DNA of 64,000 nucleotides. Origin: Anniella stebbinsi (lineage: Eukaryota; Chordata; Lepidosauria; Squamata; Anniellidae). Positions 33,230-44,947 of the stretch are shown here, one piece after another. The notes under the pieces are model-generated. The model was not told the DNA's origin, did no database searches, and saw only the letters and a list, made by a program, of their open reading frames with translations. Position 1 is the first letter of the stretch, and each line of letters opens with the position of its first letter. Made by a program: the position numbers and the translations under genes. The DNA lies in contig JARDYH010000003.1 of the NCBI GenBank assembly GCA_029215795.1, positions 65,728,109 to 65,792,108 of the forward strand, read 5' to 3'.

Positions 33230-35205
33230 GCATTAGGGCTGGCTGAGTCATTAATGAACCACTGTGCTATTGTGAATGAAAAGCTTTTCCATTCACAAAT
33301 TGCCAGCGTGCCCTCCTCCATCCATATTGGGACCCTGACATGGAGGCTTGAACTCTTTGCCCCACCTGCTCCTCATGCCTGCAATTTGCATAGGGAGGTA
33401 AGCTCCCATTGGTGATGGGGACTGATATGGATCAGGACTGCAGCAGGGTCAAAAGGGTTAATGCACCTGCAGCTCCATCAAATGGATCAGGGCTCCCATG
33501 CTGGTAATTTGTGAATGAAAATATTACATTTAAGGGCAAACTACATGGCCAGTATCACATGTAATTTGCCCCTTATACTCCTTCCTGTTGAATGGCCAGG
33601 CTGGTTGGGCGGAGTCAGTCCAGGGCCCACAAGTACTTCATTGAGAAGCTGCCACCTGCAATTCAGTGGTTCAGCACACAAGAAAGCTGCACATAGATCC
33701 AGCAGAGAGGGAGGAGGGGCTTGCCTATGAGCCCCTTGTGAGTTCATAGCAGAGGTGGAATTAGAACTGGAGACCTCCCTGATCTGACATTCATGTTTAT
33801 TTATTTAATTTACGGAATTAATTAATTTAATTTAGATCTCACATTTCCACCAAACATTGACACTCAAGGCAGCTTATTTACTGAAATTATTGATAATCCA
33901 CTTTTCAAAACAAATTTACAAGAAAGGTGTGACTAGAAATCCAACAGAACAAGAAAAACAGGCAGCTCCCACTATGCTACACCAGTCATCCTGGCTATCT
34001 GCTTTGAACCTGGGATTAAATGTATATTTTCCCTTATAATCTTTGGTATTAGTGCATTTTCATAAAAAGATCAAAGGTATCAGGATCAGCTCCAGGTTTG
34101 AGGGGGCCCTTGGGTAGGTGAGCCCCATCTAAGGAGCAGATTCTACAGGAGCACTAACCCTGATGGGCTTGCCTGGTTGTAGAAACTCTGATCAGTGCCA
34201 GGAAAATAGGCTTGGGGGAAGCTATTTTAATTTTCCATTGTGCCTCCAGTATAACATTGCTTTGAGGCATTATGGGAAATAAAAACGGTGGCACTCAGCC
34301 CCAGCAAAGCAGCACTTATCAAGAAACCCAATTAAGTTCTGGTTTCCTGAGGCATGTACCTCTTTATTGTGAGCATTATCAATTTTATGCAGAGTGGAAT
34401 GAATTGGAAGCTATTTTGCAGGGTAAGAAGGAGATTCTTTCTCCGCTCACCTTAGAAAAAAGTGACATCCCTTAACTGTTATACCTCATAATTTCTGGAT
34501 GTTTCCTTGCATACAGTTGGATGAACCTGCATCTTCATCTCCGTTAACCCTTTAACTAGGCAGCTATTTCCTAGTGGACCACTTAAGGTGGGGGAGAAGG
34601 AAGAAAAGGAGAAGAAACATTAAGGATTTCTCACCTCCCAACATCCTCCGTCAACACAAGTATGCTTCCCAGAAAGAAAGCATTCCTTGTTCTGGACAGG
34701 CATGCTGCCTCAGGCCAAAAGTATGAACAACTTGTTCTATCTGCCAGATTAATTAATAGGTTGATGAAACCTCTTCTTTATTATCCAACGACAGTTCCGG
34801 CCTTGTAAAAACATGCACAGCTTTCCATTAACAACTATCAATGACACTATCACGGGCAAAAAGCTTATTCAAACGTGCAGGTATATAAAAAGATTAGGGC
34901 CAGATTTGGAAAGTTAAATACAATGCAAGTTTGAAGCAAACGTTGAGTTTCTGCTCCTTTTAAGCCCAGTTATAAAATGATGTATCTATTCAGCCTTAGC
35001 TATTGTAGTATTCTTGTATGGGTCCCTTGTGCAACTGCTCACATGATTGCACGGCTCTCTGTTGACCATGCACCACAAAAGACTTTTGGTGAACAGTTGA
35101 ACAGCTTTATTAAACAGGCACTGAGGTCTCACAAACACAGGACTGACTGAGGGGAGGAGAACCCAGACTGTAATTCCCACCCATTAAGTTCTGGTAGGAG
35201 TGGTG
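33230..35205. other. No gene recognised
   Basis: Unique-looking DNA. At 33795-33870 TTTATTTAATTTACGG and CACTCAAGGCAGCTTATTTA look like a decayed LINE/SINE tail on the minus strand. Short frames have no signature. Confidence 0.4.
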
Positions 35206-35213
35206 GTTACAGC

Positions 35214-35338
35214 TAGGGCTGTGCAAGCCTCAGGCCTTGGATTTCCTTGGGCCTGGGAGAGGAAATAGTGGATCTGTCATAAACTGGCCTCTGGGCTTCG
35301 GATCCGGAAATCCGAGGCCCGAGGCTTGCACAGCCCTA
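35214..35338. mobile_element. 125-bp hAT-like MITE with perfect 8-bp TSD (GTTACAGC)
   Basis: TAGGGCTGTGCAAGCCTC and its exact reverse complement close the element. GTTACAGC repeats exactly at 35206-35213 and 35339-35346. Purely non-coding. Textbook hAT-type insertion marks. Confidence 0.95.
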
Positions 35339-35346
35339 GTTACAGC

Positions 35347-36094
35347 CAGTCTCCTTTTAACACTTCACAGACCATAGATCACAGCTATTACCTGATTTTT
35401 AAACACTCGCACAGGACATAATCCAGTGCAGTTAGGCATCTTTAAGTCCCATTGAACTCAACATGGTTAAAGTGTGCCAACTCTATGTGGGTTGATGTTA
35501 GGGACAGCATCAAGGGTAGGCATGGCTGGGCAGCTGCTAAGCACCCATACCCCAGCAGGGGTTCACTGATAAGAACCACTGGATTTGTTCCTCCTCTTCA
35601 CCATTGCAACCTGCTTATTCGGTCACCTCTCACTCTGGCCCAGACAATGGTGGTGGTGAGAAGCAGTAAATGCCACGGCCTACTTACTCACTGGCTCTCT
35701 GCCAGTCAAGCAAGCAAGTGATAGCAAATATGAGAAAGAGGAGGAATAGCAGCTGGTGACAATGATGATGATGAGAAAATAGACTCACTGAGGGAGGGGG
35801 CATCTTACAAATGGGTCCCCAAAAACCTGAAGTTGGCACTGACTGATGTTGCATTTGTTACAGTAGTACCCTTGCAGAAGTCTTTCAACTTAGTTTACTT
35901 TTCTTACTTCTAAATTCTGCTTTTCCAGTTTGTGGACAAACATGGGATGGGATGTTAACCACTGTTGTGGCATTGCACAGTGCCTTAAAGAGAATTGGCA
36001 CGATATATTATCTAATATAGCAGCAGTTCCAAGAATCTCGCAAAGCTTTGTTGAGCTTCCAATGATTCCGTAATCGTGGAAGAGCAATCAAGAA

Positions 36095-36141
<47 letters not shown>

Positions 36142-36643
36142 ATCCTCTAGTTGGAAAGTCTTGGCAGTATGATCAAGAGAGTTATGTTAGTTAAGATTCA
36201 GTGGGCCTAGGCTAGATGGTGCTTTCTACTTGCTTACTGTACAATATTGTTGTTGTTTTTTGCTTGGAGCTAGACCTATTTGAATTATTTTATTCTTGTC
36301 TTCATCCAAAAGAGATGATCAAACAAAATGCATACTGTGTTTCAGATTGTTTTCCTTGAGACGAGGTTTCCATTGCACTGAATTTGTCGATGCAAGCTTG
36401 ATGATGGGCTGACATTGTGATTGTCTTTCTGGCATGAGTTAGGGATAATTAAGCAATAATAGGATTATGGTTTAATATTTAATTGGCATGAATTTTCCAT
36501 TCTCTTCAGAACTGGTACAGGGAAAAAGCAAATGGAATAGCTGAGTGATGGGGCTAAAAAAATACTTATTAACTCAAATGGAAAATACATTTTACTACAG
36601 AATGCGTGAGGGTGCAGTCCTAAACGAGATCCACCAGCTAAGG
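35347..36643. other. No gene; CT microsatellite
   Basis: The (CT)n run at 36095-36139 is the only clear feature. At 35410-35470 ACATAATCCAGTGCAGTTAG and AAGTCCCATTGAACTCAACA may be a decayed palindromic MITE. Confidence 0.5.
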
Positions 36644-36651
36644 GGTTATAG

Positions 36652-36961
36652 CAGGGGTGTAGAACTTCAGGCCCAGGGGCCAAATATGGCCCCCTGGGAT
36701 TCCTAATCTGGTTTGCTGGGGTTCCCCAGATGGCCATCCCCTTACTCCTGACCACCCATTCTTTGGTGGTTTCCCAGCTTTTGCGCATCCTGAAACCTTG
36801 AAATGCCTCTCCTAAGGCTTATTCACTGGCAGTGAGAGCTTAAAACATGATGGTATTTTAGATCTGCCCCTTTTGGGCCCACCCATTACTGTAATGTGGC
36901 CCCCAAGAGCTTTTCTGAAATGGAATTTGGCCCTTGGGATAAAAGAGTTTAAATACCCCTG
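36652..36961. mobile_element. hAT-like MITE with perfect 8-bp TSD (GGTTATAG)
   Basis: It starts CAGGGGTGTAGAACTTCAGG and ends AGTTTAAATACCCCTG. GGTTATAG repeats exactly at 36644-36651 and 36962-36969. Inverted inner words GGGGCCAAATATGGCC and AATTTGGCCC support it. A sister lies at 46247-46538. Confidence 0.93.
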
Positions 36962-36969
36962 GGTTATAG

Positions 36970-37479
36970 GATATGGCGGAAGCCCTGCTATACTGGCAGA
37001 TCTTATAAAAGATATAGCCTTTATTGAACAGCCTCAGGGATGGAGCAAATACTGAAAATTAAGAGAGACATGTATGGGGTTTCCAACCAGTCACTCAAGA
37101 AGGGCTCCAGTACCTTGTACAGTTGCAGAGCAGCCCTCAAAGCTCCATCTCCATGCTAGGGACATCACCTATTACATAAGTGTCTGTGATGAAGCTTGCA
37201 GGAGTGCAGGAGTCTGCCTGTAACAAGCTGGTTGGCAATCCCATGGAGGAACAAGAAGAAGTGCTGGAGTCACTGCTGCCAGTCATATGATAGGCTTTCC
37301 TTGTGGTCTAAAAGGAACTGTATGTAGGACCTCTCCCCTGTACCTCTTAGAGACCTGCATGTGGAGAGCATACAGAGAATCATGAGCAGGACAAATAGTT
37401 CCTTGTCCTGGATGCACAGTAAGGGTTTGTAAGAAAGTGAGAGTCATCCAATCTATGGTAGGTTCTACACTACTGCTTT
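36970..37479. other. No gene; MITE remnant at the right end
   Basis: GGTTCTACACTACTGCTTTA at 37459-37480 is a piece of the CCTATCTACAC MITE family (28560-28701). Confidence 0.45.
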
Positions 37480-37499
37480 AAGACAGTTTAAAGCGGGAT

Positions 37500-38881
37500 T
37501 CTGTTGGTGTACTGCCCACCCTGTTGCTTAATAGTCTCCTTACCTGAGCTAGCAGAGGGGATCTCAGGTGTGCTGTTGAGGTCCCCCAGACTGTTGGTTC
37601 TGGGGGATGTCAACATTCATGCAGAGGGCACCTTGTCTAGGAGAATTCAGGATTTCATGGTCTCCAAGTCAACCATGGGACTGTCCCAACATGGCATTGG
37701 GGCATACTCTAGGTGTGGTTTGTCAGCTGGATATGGGGATTTGTCATGATCAGATCATCACCTGCTGAGGTCTAAACTTATGGCAGCTTTTCCCCTCGCA
37801 AGGGTGAGAGACCTATTAAGATGGTCCACCTACAAAGGCTAATGGATCTGAATGGTTTCTAGAGGGCTCAGGGTGTATGTTTGGCTAATATGGCTGGCTT
37901 TCTTGTCGAAACCCTGGTCAATCTGTGGAATGCAGAAATCACTTAAGCAGTTGCCAATATTGCTCCTGAGCACCCTCTTCAGAGTAGAGCTCATACAGCT
38001 CTGTGGTATACCCCAGAGCAGAGAGTGATGAAGCAAAACAGGAGTCAACTTGAGTGCAAGTAAAGAAAAACTACTAGTACATGCAATCGAACACCAGTGT
38101 GTGCCTATGGTCACATATATTCAGGACCATTGAGGGCAGCAAAGACACAGTATTTCACTGCCTCTATTGAATCCTCTGTGTGTTGTGCAGTGGAGCTTTT
38201 CATGGTTGTCCAGAGCTTATTACATGCTGGCCTGAAGGACACTGTGGATTTGTCTGAGCCTGCTGTAATACACTTGCTAGGCACTTTCAAGATAAAATTT
38301 CATACATCTGCCAGAACTTAGGGCAGTATCCAATGGTACTCCTACACAGAGTAGACCAATTGAAGTGAATGGGCCTAGTTTATGTAGGACTACCATTGGA
38401 TACTGCCCTTGTACTCCATGTTTACAGTAGGTGAATTCACAGCACAGCCTTGGCCAGGTTTCTTGGATGAATTTCAGTTGGTACAGCTCGAGGACATTGA
38501 CAAAGTGGTTGGACAGATTTGTGCAACTGTTTCTGCACTGGATCCTTGCTCCTCTTGGGTTATAAAAATTAGCAGGGTGGAACAGCTGGCTGGGTTAGGG
38601 AAGTGATTGATGCCATATCCTTTTCTTCTGCTGCTCCCAGACTGTGGAATGACCTGCCGGAGGAGACTCGTCAACTTAATAGTCTTTTAGAATTTAAGAG
38701 AGCTATAAAGACTGGTCTCTTCCAGCAGGCATATCCAGTGGAATTTTAGAATGTTTTTAGGATGTTTTTAGGATGTTTTATTGCTATTTTAATGTGTGCC
38801 ATGTTTTTAATCAGTTTTATGTATTTTATCGTGTTTTATAATTACTGTTGTTCCCCGCCTCAATCCAAATGGAGAGGCGGG

Positions 38882-38926
<45 letters not shown>

Positions 38927-38935
38927 TGTGTGAGT
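37500..38935 (+). mobile_element. L2-clade LINE, internally deleted, with endonuclease part
   Basis: The plus frame at 37504-37749 gives SPRLLVLGDVNIHAEG and STMGLSQHG, the LxGDFNIH motif of the L2 apurinic-type endonuclease. At about 38450-38570 LEDIDKVVGQI and SALDPCSSWVIK mark the start of the reverse transcriptase. The sequence then jumps to the C-terminal end (LWNDLPEETRQLNSLLEF, 38640-38700) and the tail CGCCTCAATCCAAATGGAGA with an ATT run (38887-38924). Stops and deletions make it inactive. A MITE sits at 38329-38411. Confidence 0.85.
38329..38411. mobile_element. 83-bp MITE inside the L2 copy
   Basis: AGGGCAGTATCCAATGGTA and its exact reverse complement bound an 83-bp segment with a TAGACCAATTGAAGTGAATG centre. 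It interrupts L2-derived sequence, so it is younger. I could not define a clear target duplication. Confidence 0.88.
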
Positions 38936-39255
38936 GATGCCAGGCCTCCTGAATGAGGTGGTGGTAAGACCACTCCTGAAGAAACCCACCCTGGACCCAT
39001 TGCTTGAAGAAATCCTTTATTTCTATGTCATAGTGCTGCCTGTAGCAATCCAGCCACCTAGCATTTCCCCCATATCTGCTATTGGGAGAGAGGTGGAAAG
39101 CTTCATGCCAAAGTAGGTCGGGGAACAGGGAGTCAAGCTGGAGCACTGATGTTCTGTGATGAAGAAGCTGTACCTGCTGAACTTCTTTCCAACACAAATC
39201 ACTTAAAGAAACAGGAGCCCCTTTCCTGAACGAAAGATAAACCAGCTTAAAACAG

Positions 39256-39602
39256 TAGAGTGGCCACTTATGAATTGCCATCCAAATAAGAACTACATCA
39301 CTCCAAAAGAGGACACACATATGCTAATTTATATATAGCGATGCAAATTTAGAAACAATTTAAATAGAAATGCAGTACATTTCACCATAGTGTAGAGGAT
39401 GGTGATCAGATGACTAGTATGCCTATGTGTTCAGTATGCTTCTTCAGGTTTTAACTGTTGATGGGCAGCAGTTCTTATCTTTCAACTGGAATTGGACAGG
39501 AGAACCCTTCAAATGGAAAAAGCCTTCAAATAGAGGATGGTCCTCTGGCAGCACTTGAAATAGAGGACTGACTCCTGTAAAAGAGGGCACACAACCACCC
39601 TA
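39256..39602. mobile_element. About 350-bp hAT-like MITE family, copy 3
   Basis: It starts TAGAGTGGCCACTTATGAAT and ends AGGGCACACAACCACCCTA. The interior ATGCAAATTTAGAAACAATT and TTTTAACTGTTGATGGGCAG matches 19827-20176 and 24446-24842. Confidence 0.75.
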
Positions 39603-40589
39603 TCACAGTTGTAACACTTTTGCTTCTTCAAACAAGCATGTTAGTCTAAGTGAAAGCACCCTAAGCACTCCTACACTGAACGCTGCCATGCCAACTTCTG
39701 GCACTTCACTTTTGCTTTATTATGTGCCAAAGTATGCGAGGGAGCAGGAATTGAGGTGTGTCAGCATGCCAACACCAAGAGTTGTAAAGATTGTAGGAGG
39801 TCACAAATGTGATACTCTCATAAATTATCCTCCCCTGACAGACCAGAAATCAAAACATATGAGCCGAAGAGGGAAGACCAGCATTTTAATGTGTCTGGAT
39901 TCCATCCAGTACAATTAACACCACATGTATCAGACTATTCACTCCGAGTCATAAATCACTGGAACAAGCATCATACTTTAAAGGCTGGCTCAAACATCAT
40001 AGTGCCTCAGTGGCAATGAAGGATGATTTGGAAAATGTATTTGTAACAACTTCACATTTTGCAGGGTTGAACAAATGTGTTTATTTGAAGTTGTCCATCC
40101 AGATTCTCTGTAATGCTACTGATACGTATATGAATGAAAGTTCATGTTTAGCTTACTTTACACATTATTTTCATTGTACAATTGTAGTGAAGAGATGTAA
40201 TGAACAGCGCTGCAGCAATCCATCCATCCCAGTGCTTCAGTGATGGGTGGGAAGGTGGTAGTGAGTGCTTTCATGAATTATACAAATCCCATTCCCAACT
40301 CCTTCCCGGTTTTAGGCAAATCAACCCCCCACCCCAGGTTGTCAAAAACAGTAGCTAATGGGGCCATCACAAAACATAAGGGAGCCAGGCCTTTCTGCCC
40401 CCTTGTCATTCAAGCACTCCTCCACCCATCAGAACCTCCTCCACCACGTCAGTAAGCAGAGCACAGACACACTGCATGTGATTAACAATCAGATACCAAG
40501 TATGAATAAAATCCATTCACCTAGGGCTGATTCACACATGCATGTTCAACACAGCACATCGTCAATTGGTCACTTATCGCTTGACTCAC
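39603..40589. other. No gene recognised
   Basis: Short open frames (39688-39918, 40010-40455) without family features. Confidence 0.45.
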
Positions 40590-40862
40590 GGCAGAATGTG
40601 TGAGCTGCTTCTCCAATAAAAGAGCATGTGGAGAGCTTGTTTTGCCCTTCCCTGCTACAAATAACATTTGTAAGAACTTTGGGAAACAAACAAGCAAACA
40701 AACTGGTGCCTGAGTTTTGCTTCTTTTTCTTTCCCCCCCCCCCCCTTCTCATTTCCAATCTGTTTTCCTTTTGTGTTAAGTCTTTTAGATTGTAAGCCTG
40801 AGGGGAAGGGCTAATTATTAATCTTTGTAAACTGCTCTGGCAGCCTTTTGTATGGTAGGCCC
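40590..40862 (+). mobile_element. LINE-like 3' tail, family shared with 51150-51376
   Basis: GGTGCCTGAGTTTTGCTTC, a C run (40734-40745), AGTCTTTTAGATTGTAAGCC and AATCTTTGTAAACTGCTCTG recur in the same order at 51150-51376, where an AAATAAATAAA end is kept. Confidence 0.6.
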
Positions 40863-40914
40863 CCATCCACCCAAAAATTCCATTGCCCTGGGCTCCCAGA
40901 TTCGTCTGGGGGGC

Positions 40915-41000
40915 CCTGTGGAGATGACATAGATTGAACCTAGGACCTTTGTGCATGCAAAGCACATGCTCTTCCACTTTGCTATGGGTGCTCCCAAGGT
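40915..41000 (-). mobile_element. tRNA-Ala-headed SINE fragment
   Basis: On the minus strand: AGCAAAGTGGAAGAGCATGT, then GGTCCTAGGTTCAATC, a tRNA A box and B box. The 3' body is missing. Confidence 0.7.
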
Positions 41001-41035
41001 CTAGGTCCGCCATGCTACCTCTACCACACTGCCCT

Positions 41036-43476
41036 GAAGATTGTTTGAAGTATAAACTTACAAATGTACTAATTATTCATCTTAATTAGGGATCTTAAAC
41101 CTTGAGGGTTCACGTAGCTAATAGGCTGCAATCCTATGCACTCTTACTAGGGTGTCACACTGAAATTAGTGGGTATTACATTTTTCTGTGGAAAGGAAAG
41201 ACCTGCATGCTGTTCTGGATGTGGAAGAGGAGAAGGAAGGTGGACAGCAGACTTGGACACTGTTGAAAGATGAGAACAGAAGCCAGGTGAGATAGGAATG
41301 GTGACTCACTATGGAGTGCTTAACGAGATCAGATTCCCATCTGGAGAAAGCTCTGGCAGCCCAACTCTAATGAGATCTGGCCCGCCTCTTGATTAGATGG
41401 TGACTAACCTTTTTAATGAATAAATCAATCATCTTCTAAAAATAAAAGCTCTTTCTCATAGCCAAAATAGAAACTGAATGCAATATCCAGGTGCAGATAA
41501 CACGTAATAGTGTCTGTTGCTGATGCTCATTCCCCCCCCCCCGCCCAGGTGAGCTAGATTATAAGAGGAAAGGTAAGCGATTAAACCGATAGCACTGTTT
41601 AAAAACCTGAAGATCCTATTATCCCACATTTCATTTCTATCTATCTGGATTACAAGGTAAATTGTATTTTTAAAACTACCCTTTAATGATGTCTCTTATT
41701 GTAATAAACAATAGATTCTGATGCTATCTTTGAAGCAATAACCACAAAAAGTCGGCACGACAAATTTGTCATTTGTTCTTTCTCCCACGTTTGAACTTTT
41801 AAAATCTCATGTGCTTTCCATTTTGTTTATGAAGAGATTTGCAGATTTTGGCAAAAAAAGCAAACTGAACAAAACTGTCACTCATCTACAATGGTCAAAT
41901 TCAATAGGTACAATGATTCCCAGCATGTAGAGAACCATATTGTACTTGCTCACCATTAAGGTGTTAAAGATGAGGAGCCTGACAGAAAAAGAAGTGGCAA
42001 GCTTAATTCAGTGCCATAAACATGGTTGACTGCATAGGGATTTAAAGTCAGACTAGAGCTCATCTCCCGAAGCCCTTGTTGCCTGGATGGCCAAATCTAT
42101 CAGCTTTGCTTTCTTCCACATTTTTATAATTTCAAGTTCTTTCCATCCCGTTTATGAAGAAATTCTGTAAAAGTTCTTATCAAAAAACAAACTAAATGAA
42201 ATTCTTACTTGTCCCTAACTAAGGGGTATGAGTAAAATAGTGGGAACAAGAGATGATTAGAATTAATGGAGGCACAGTCGTGCTTCCATTGTTAAGGGCC
42301 ATCAGTAAAAAACACATTCCGCCATGTTAAAGTGATAATTGGGGGGGGTCATTCTAACAGCTATAAAATCGAAAATGTTTCACCAACCTTTCTAAAATTT
42401 ACAGGTGCCAGAAAGAAATGTTTGTTTTACATTACCTGAAAATTTCAAGAAGATTGGTGAAAGATTGAGGGAAGGAGAGCAGTTTAAGTTAGAAAAGGAA
42501 TACAAACCTGTCTCCCTGCTTTTGTAAAATTTACTTCCGGGTTGCTACTTTTTGTGCTCACAATTTGCATAATGTCTAGAGCCTTATTAAGTAATCCAGT
42601 GGTGGGGTCTTCTTCCTCCTTCACTGTAGTTGACGGAAAGCTTTTCGTTTTTTTTAAATTCCCTTCGGTTGACTTTTAAGGATTATTTTAACTTCTCATT
42701 CAAGTCTATGAGGCGGCCATCTTCCCTCATAAGGCGACACACTCTCCCCCAGCCCTCCTGCCTTAGAATGTGGAGTGAGTGAGTGAGTGAAATGGCCGCT
42801 GCCTCTAGCACAGACCTTTTGAGTGAAGAAGAAGAAGAGTTTCTCTTTTCTCTTCTGGAACATGCATTCCTTTGGCTTTGAGAGTATTTTGGGCTATCTT
42901 CATAAGGCCAGTTTGCTCATTTGCTCCTTGGTGAAGCAGGGTGTGGTTCCTCTGGATCCATGGTAACTTGATCTTCAGATCTCTCCTGGGAATAGGTAGC
43001 TATACCTTTCTTTTAATTTCCCCCACCCCACTCACACACAGTGCTCCTTCCCTCTTTTCTAAGAGTTTGGTCCATACTGCTATAAGTTGAAAGCTTCAAA
43101 CACTTCATTTAATTAGTTTGGGCCGGTGTTAAGTTTTAAGTACAATGTTGGAACCTTTCAAAGTGCTTCTGGGCCTACAACGCTGGTTTTGGCCTAGTCA
43201 CCCTGTTTTTCTAATAAGGTTTAGAAACAGTTGAGCTGTCGTTTATTTTGCATAGTGTACACACATGGATTTTCTTTCTAATCTTTGCAGTCTACACAGG
43301 CTCCCTCCTTGATGTGTTTTTAGATGCACACAAACCCTTTTTTGTTCCAGCAGGCCTTTGGCAAATAATCTGGACCTCTGTCTATACCTTTGACTTTTAA
43401 ATTGTTATGTATTTAAAATGTTTAAAATGCTTTAATATTGAAAAGTATTTAATTATATTTTTAACTTTTGTATATT
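41036..43476. other. No gene; possible conserved or old repeat segments
   Basis: A MITE head lies at 41125-41180. AT-rich sequence at 41560-41880 could be conserved non-coding DNA. A diverged duplicate pair lies at about 41765-41885 and 42105-42225. A short GTGA run lies at 42776-42790. No coding signal. Confidence 0.4.
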
Positions 43477-43665
43477 TAGGCTGACCATATGAAAAGGAGG
43501 ACAGGGCTCATGTAACTTTAACAGTTGTAGAGAAAAGGGAATTTCAGCCAGTGTCATTTGTATGCAATTAGTCCCTGGTGAAATTCCCTCTTCATCACAA
43601 CAGTTAAAGTTGCAGGCACTATACTAGAGTGACCATATACAAAAGAAGGCAGGGCCCCTGCAACA
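43477..43665. mobile_element. hAT-like MITE, TAGGGTGACC family, 3'-truncated
   Basis: It starts TAGGCTGACCATATGAAAAG and follows the reference copy (32149-32468) as far as GGCAGGGCCCCTGCAAC. It then meets the CCCCAACCTGGTGCC repeat. Confidence 0.82.
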
Positions 43666-44008
43666 TTCCCCAACCTGGTGCCTGTCAGATGTGTTGGGTT
43701 GCAACTCTCAACATAAGGAGATGCTCTAAGAAATGAGAAGTAGCTGGTCCTAAGTTGTTCATCATCATTTCCCACAACCCCACAGTCACCTCTGCAGATC
43801 AAATTGCATATCTAGATTTTTGAGATGACAAGTCCCAGCATTCCTGACCATGGGACATACTGACTTGCAATGATGGGAGTTGTAGTCCAACACCTTTGGA
43901 GGGCACCAGGTTGGGGAAGGGCTGCTCTAAACAAAAAAGAGAAGTAGGTGGCCCTAAGTTGTTCGTGATCAGTTTTCCACAACCCCACAGTCACCTCTGC
44001 ATATCATA
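43666..44008. repeat. Duplicated block with CCCCAACCTGGTGCC MITE ends
   Basis: CCCCAACCTGGTGCCTGTC at 43667 and GGGCACCAGGTTGGGG near 43900-43919 are inverted. Alongside, an 80-bp stretch (TAAGTTGTTCATCATCA to CACCCACAGTCACCTCTGC-like words) at 43722-43801 recurs at 43922-44008, pointing to a local duplication. Confidence 0.6.
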
Positions 44009-44239
44009 TTCTCCACCCTATCCTCATGGTTATCTGCTTTGGGAGAATGAGAATTTCACTTGCACTTTCTGCCTCCTTAGGGAGGATGTGGCGTTAAGGC
44101 TTGTGAGCCTTAACTCCCAGTTTCCCTGCTTTTTGGTGCTTGGTTGGAATCTGTAGAGCCTTAACATTGTTTTTGTAAACCGTAGGTTTTTTGTTTAATG
44201 AATAAAAATCTTGCAAGGCTACAAGTACAGATACACAGA

Positions 44240-44566
44240 GACCCTATTCAGGCATTCTGATTTGGTGTAAATAAATGAGAGGGAGTGCGCTAGTCCCACC
44301 TCCTCTGTGGTCATAGTCACTGCCCACCACATGTGCAGGGTGGCTTTCTGAAGAAGTGAGCCTCCTGCCTCCTTGGAGGCTCTCCACGTGATTCAGAATG
44401 CCAGAAAATCAGGATTCAGAATCAACTGGAGAGCTTCCGTGGATACAGGAGGCTCCCCTCTTCAGAAAGCCGTCTTCCACATGTAAAGGGTAACAAACAC
44501 ACTGATGGAGGTGGCAGGCCAGCACACTCCCTCTCCTCACATGTTTACTGTACACAGAATCAGAAC
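44240..44566. mobile_element. Palindromic MITE, CCTATTCAGGCATTCTGA type
   Basis: The left arm (TGAGAGGGAGTGCGCTAGTC, ACCTCC) and right arm (GGAGGTGGCAGGCCAGCAC, ACTCCCTCTCCTCAC) are inverted, as are GGTGGCTTTCTGAAGAAG and CTCTTCAGAAAGCC nearer the centre. Ends GGCATTCTGA and ATCAGAACAGCT. Confidence 0.65.
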
Positions 44567-44947
44567 AGCTATCTTTGTAATTCCACGAGACTGATTTTTT
44601 GTAACAGCACTACCAAAGAAGCCAGATTTATTATTCTCTTGACAGGTGGGTGGAAGCTCCCTCCATATTATGTTATTTTGAAGCACTTCATGCATGATGC
44701 AACTCCCATGTTACATTCCTGTTTTAATAAATAGTCCCCTAATTGATAGATGTATTTAATGCACAGCAAAATTCTTATCATAGCTTTCTGCTCAAGCATT
44801 TTATCTTGGCATGCATACCAAACAGTAACTTCTGTCTCTCTAAAAAGAGACACACCGCTGGTTTCTCTTTACATTGATCAATAAATTATGCAAGTGTTGA
44901 AACTGTCATGATTAATAAAACAAGTATAATAAAATGGTATTTCTTAC

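Noticed and set aside
38889..39320. 164-codon minus frame with an isoleucine run
   Set aside because: The run is the ATT tail of the L2 copy; the rest has no signature.
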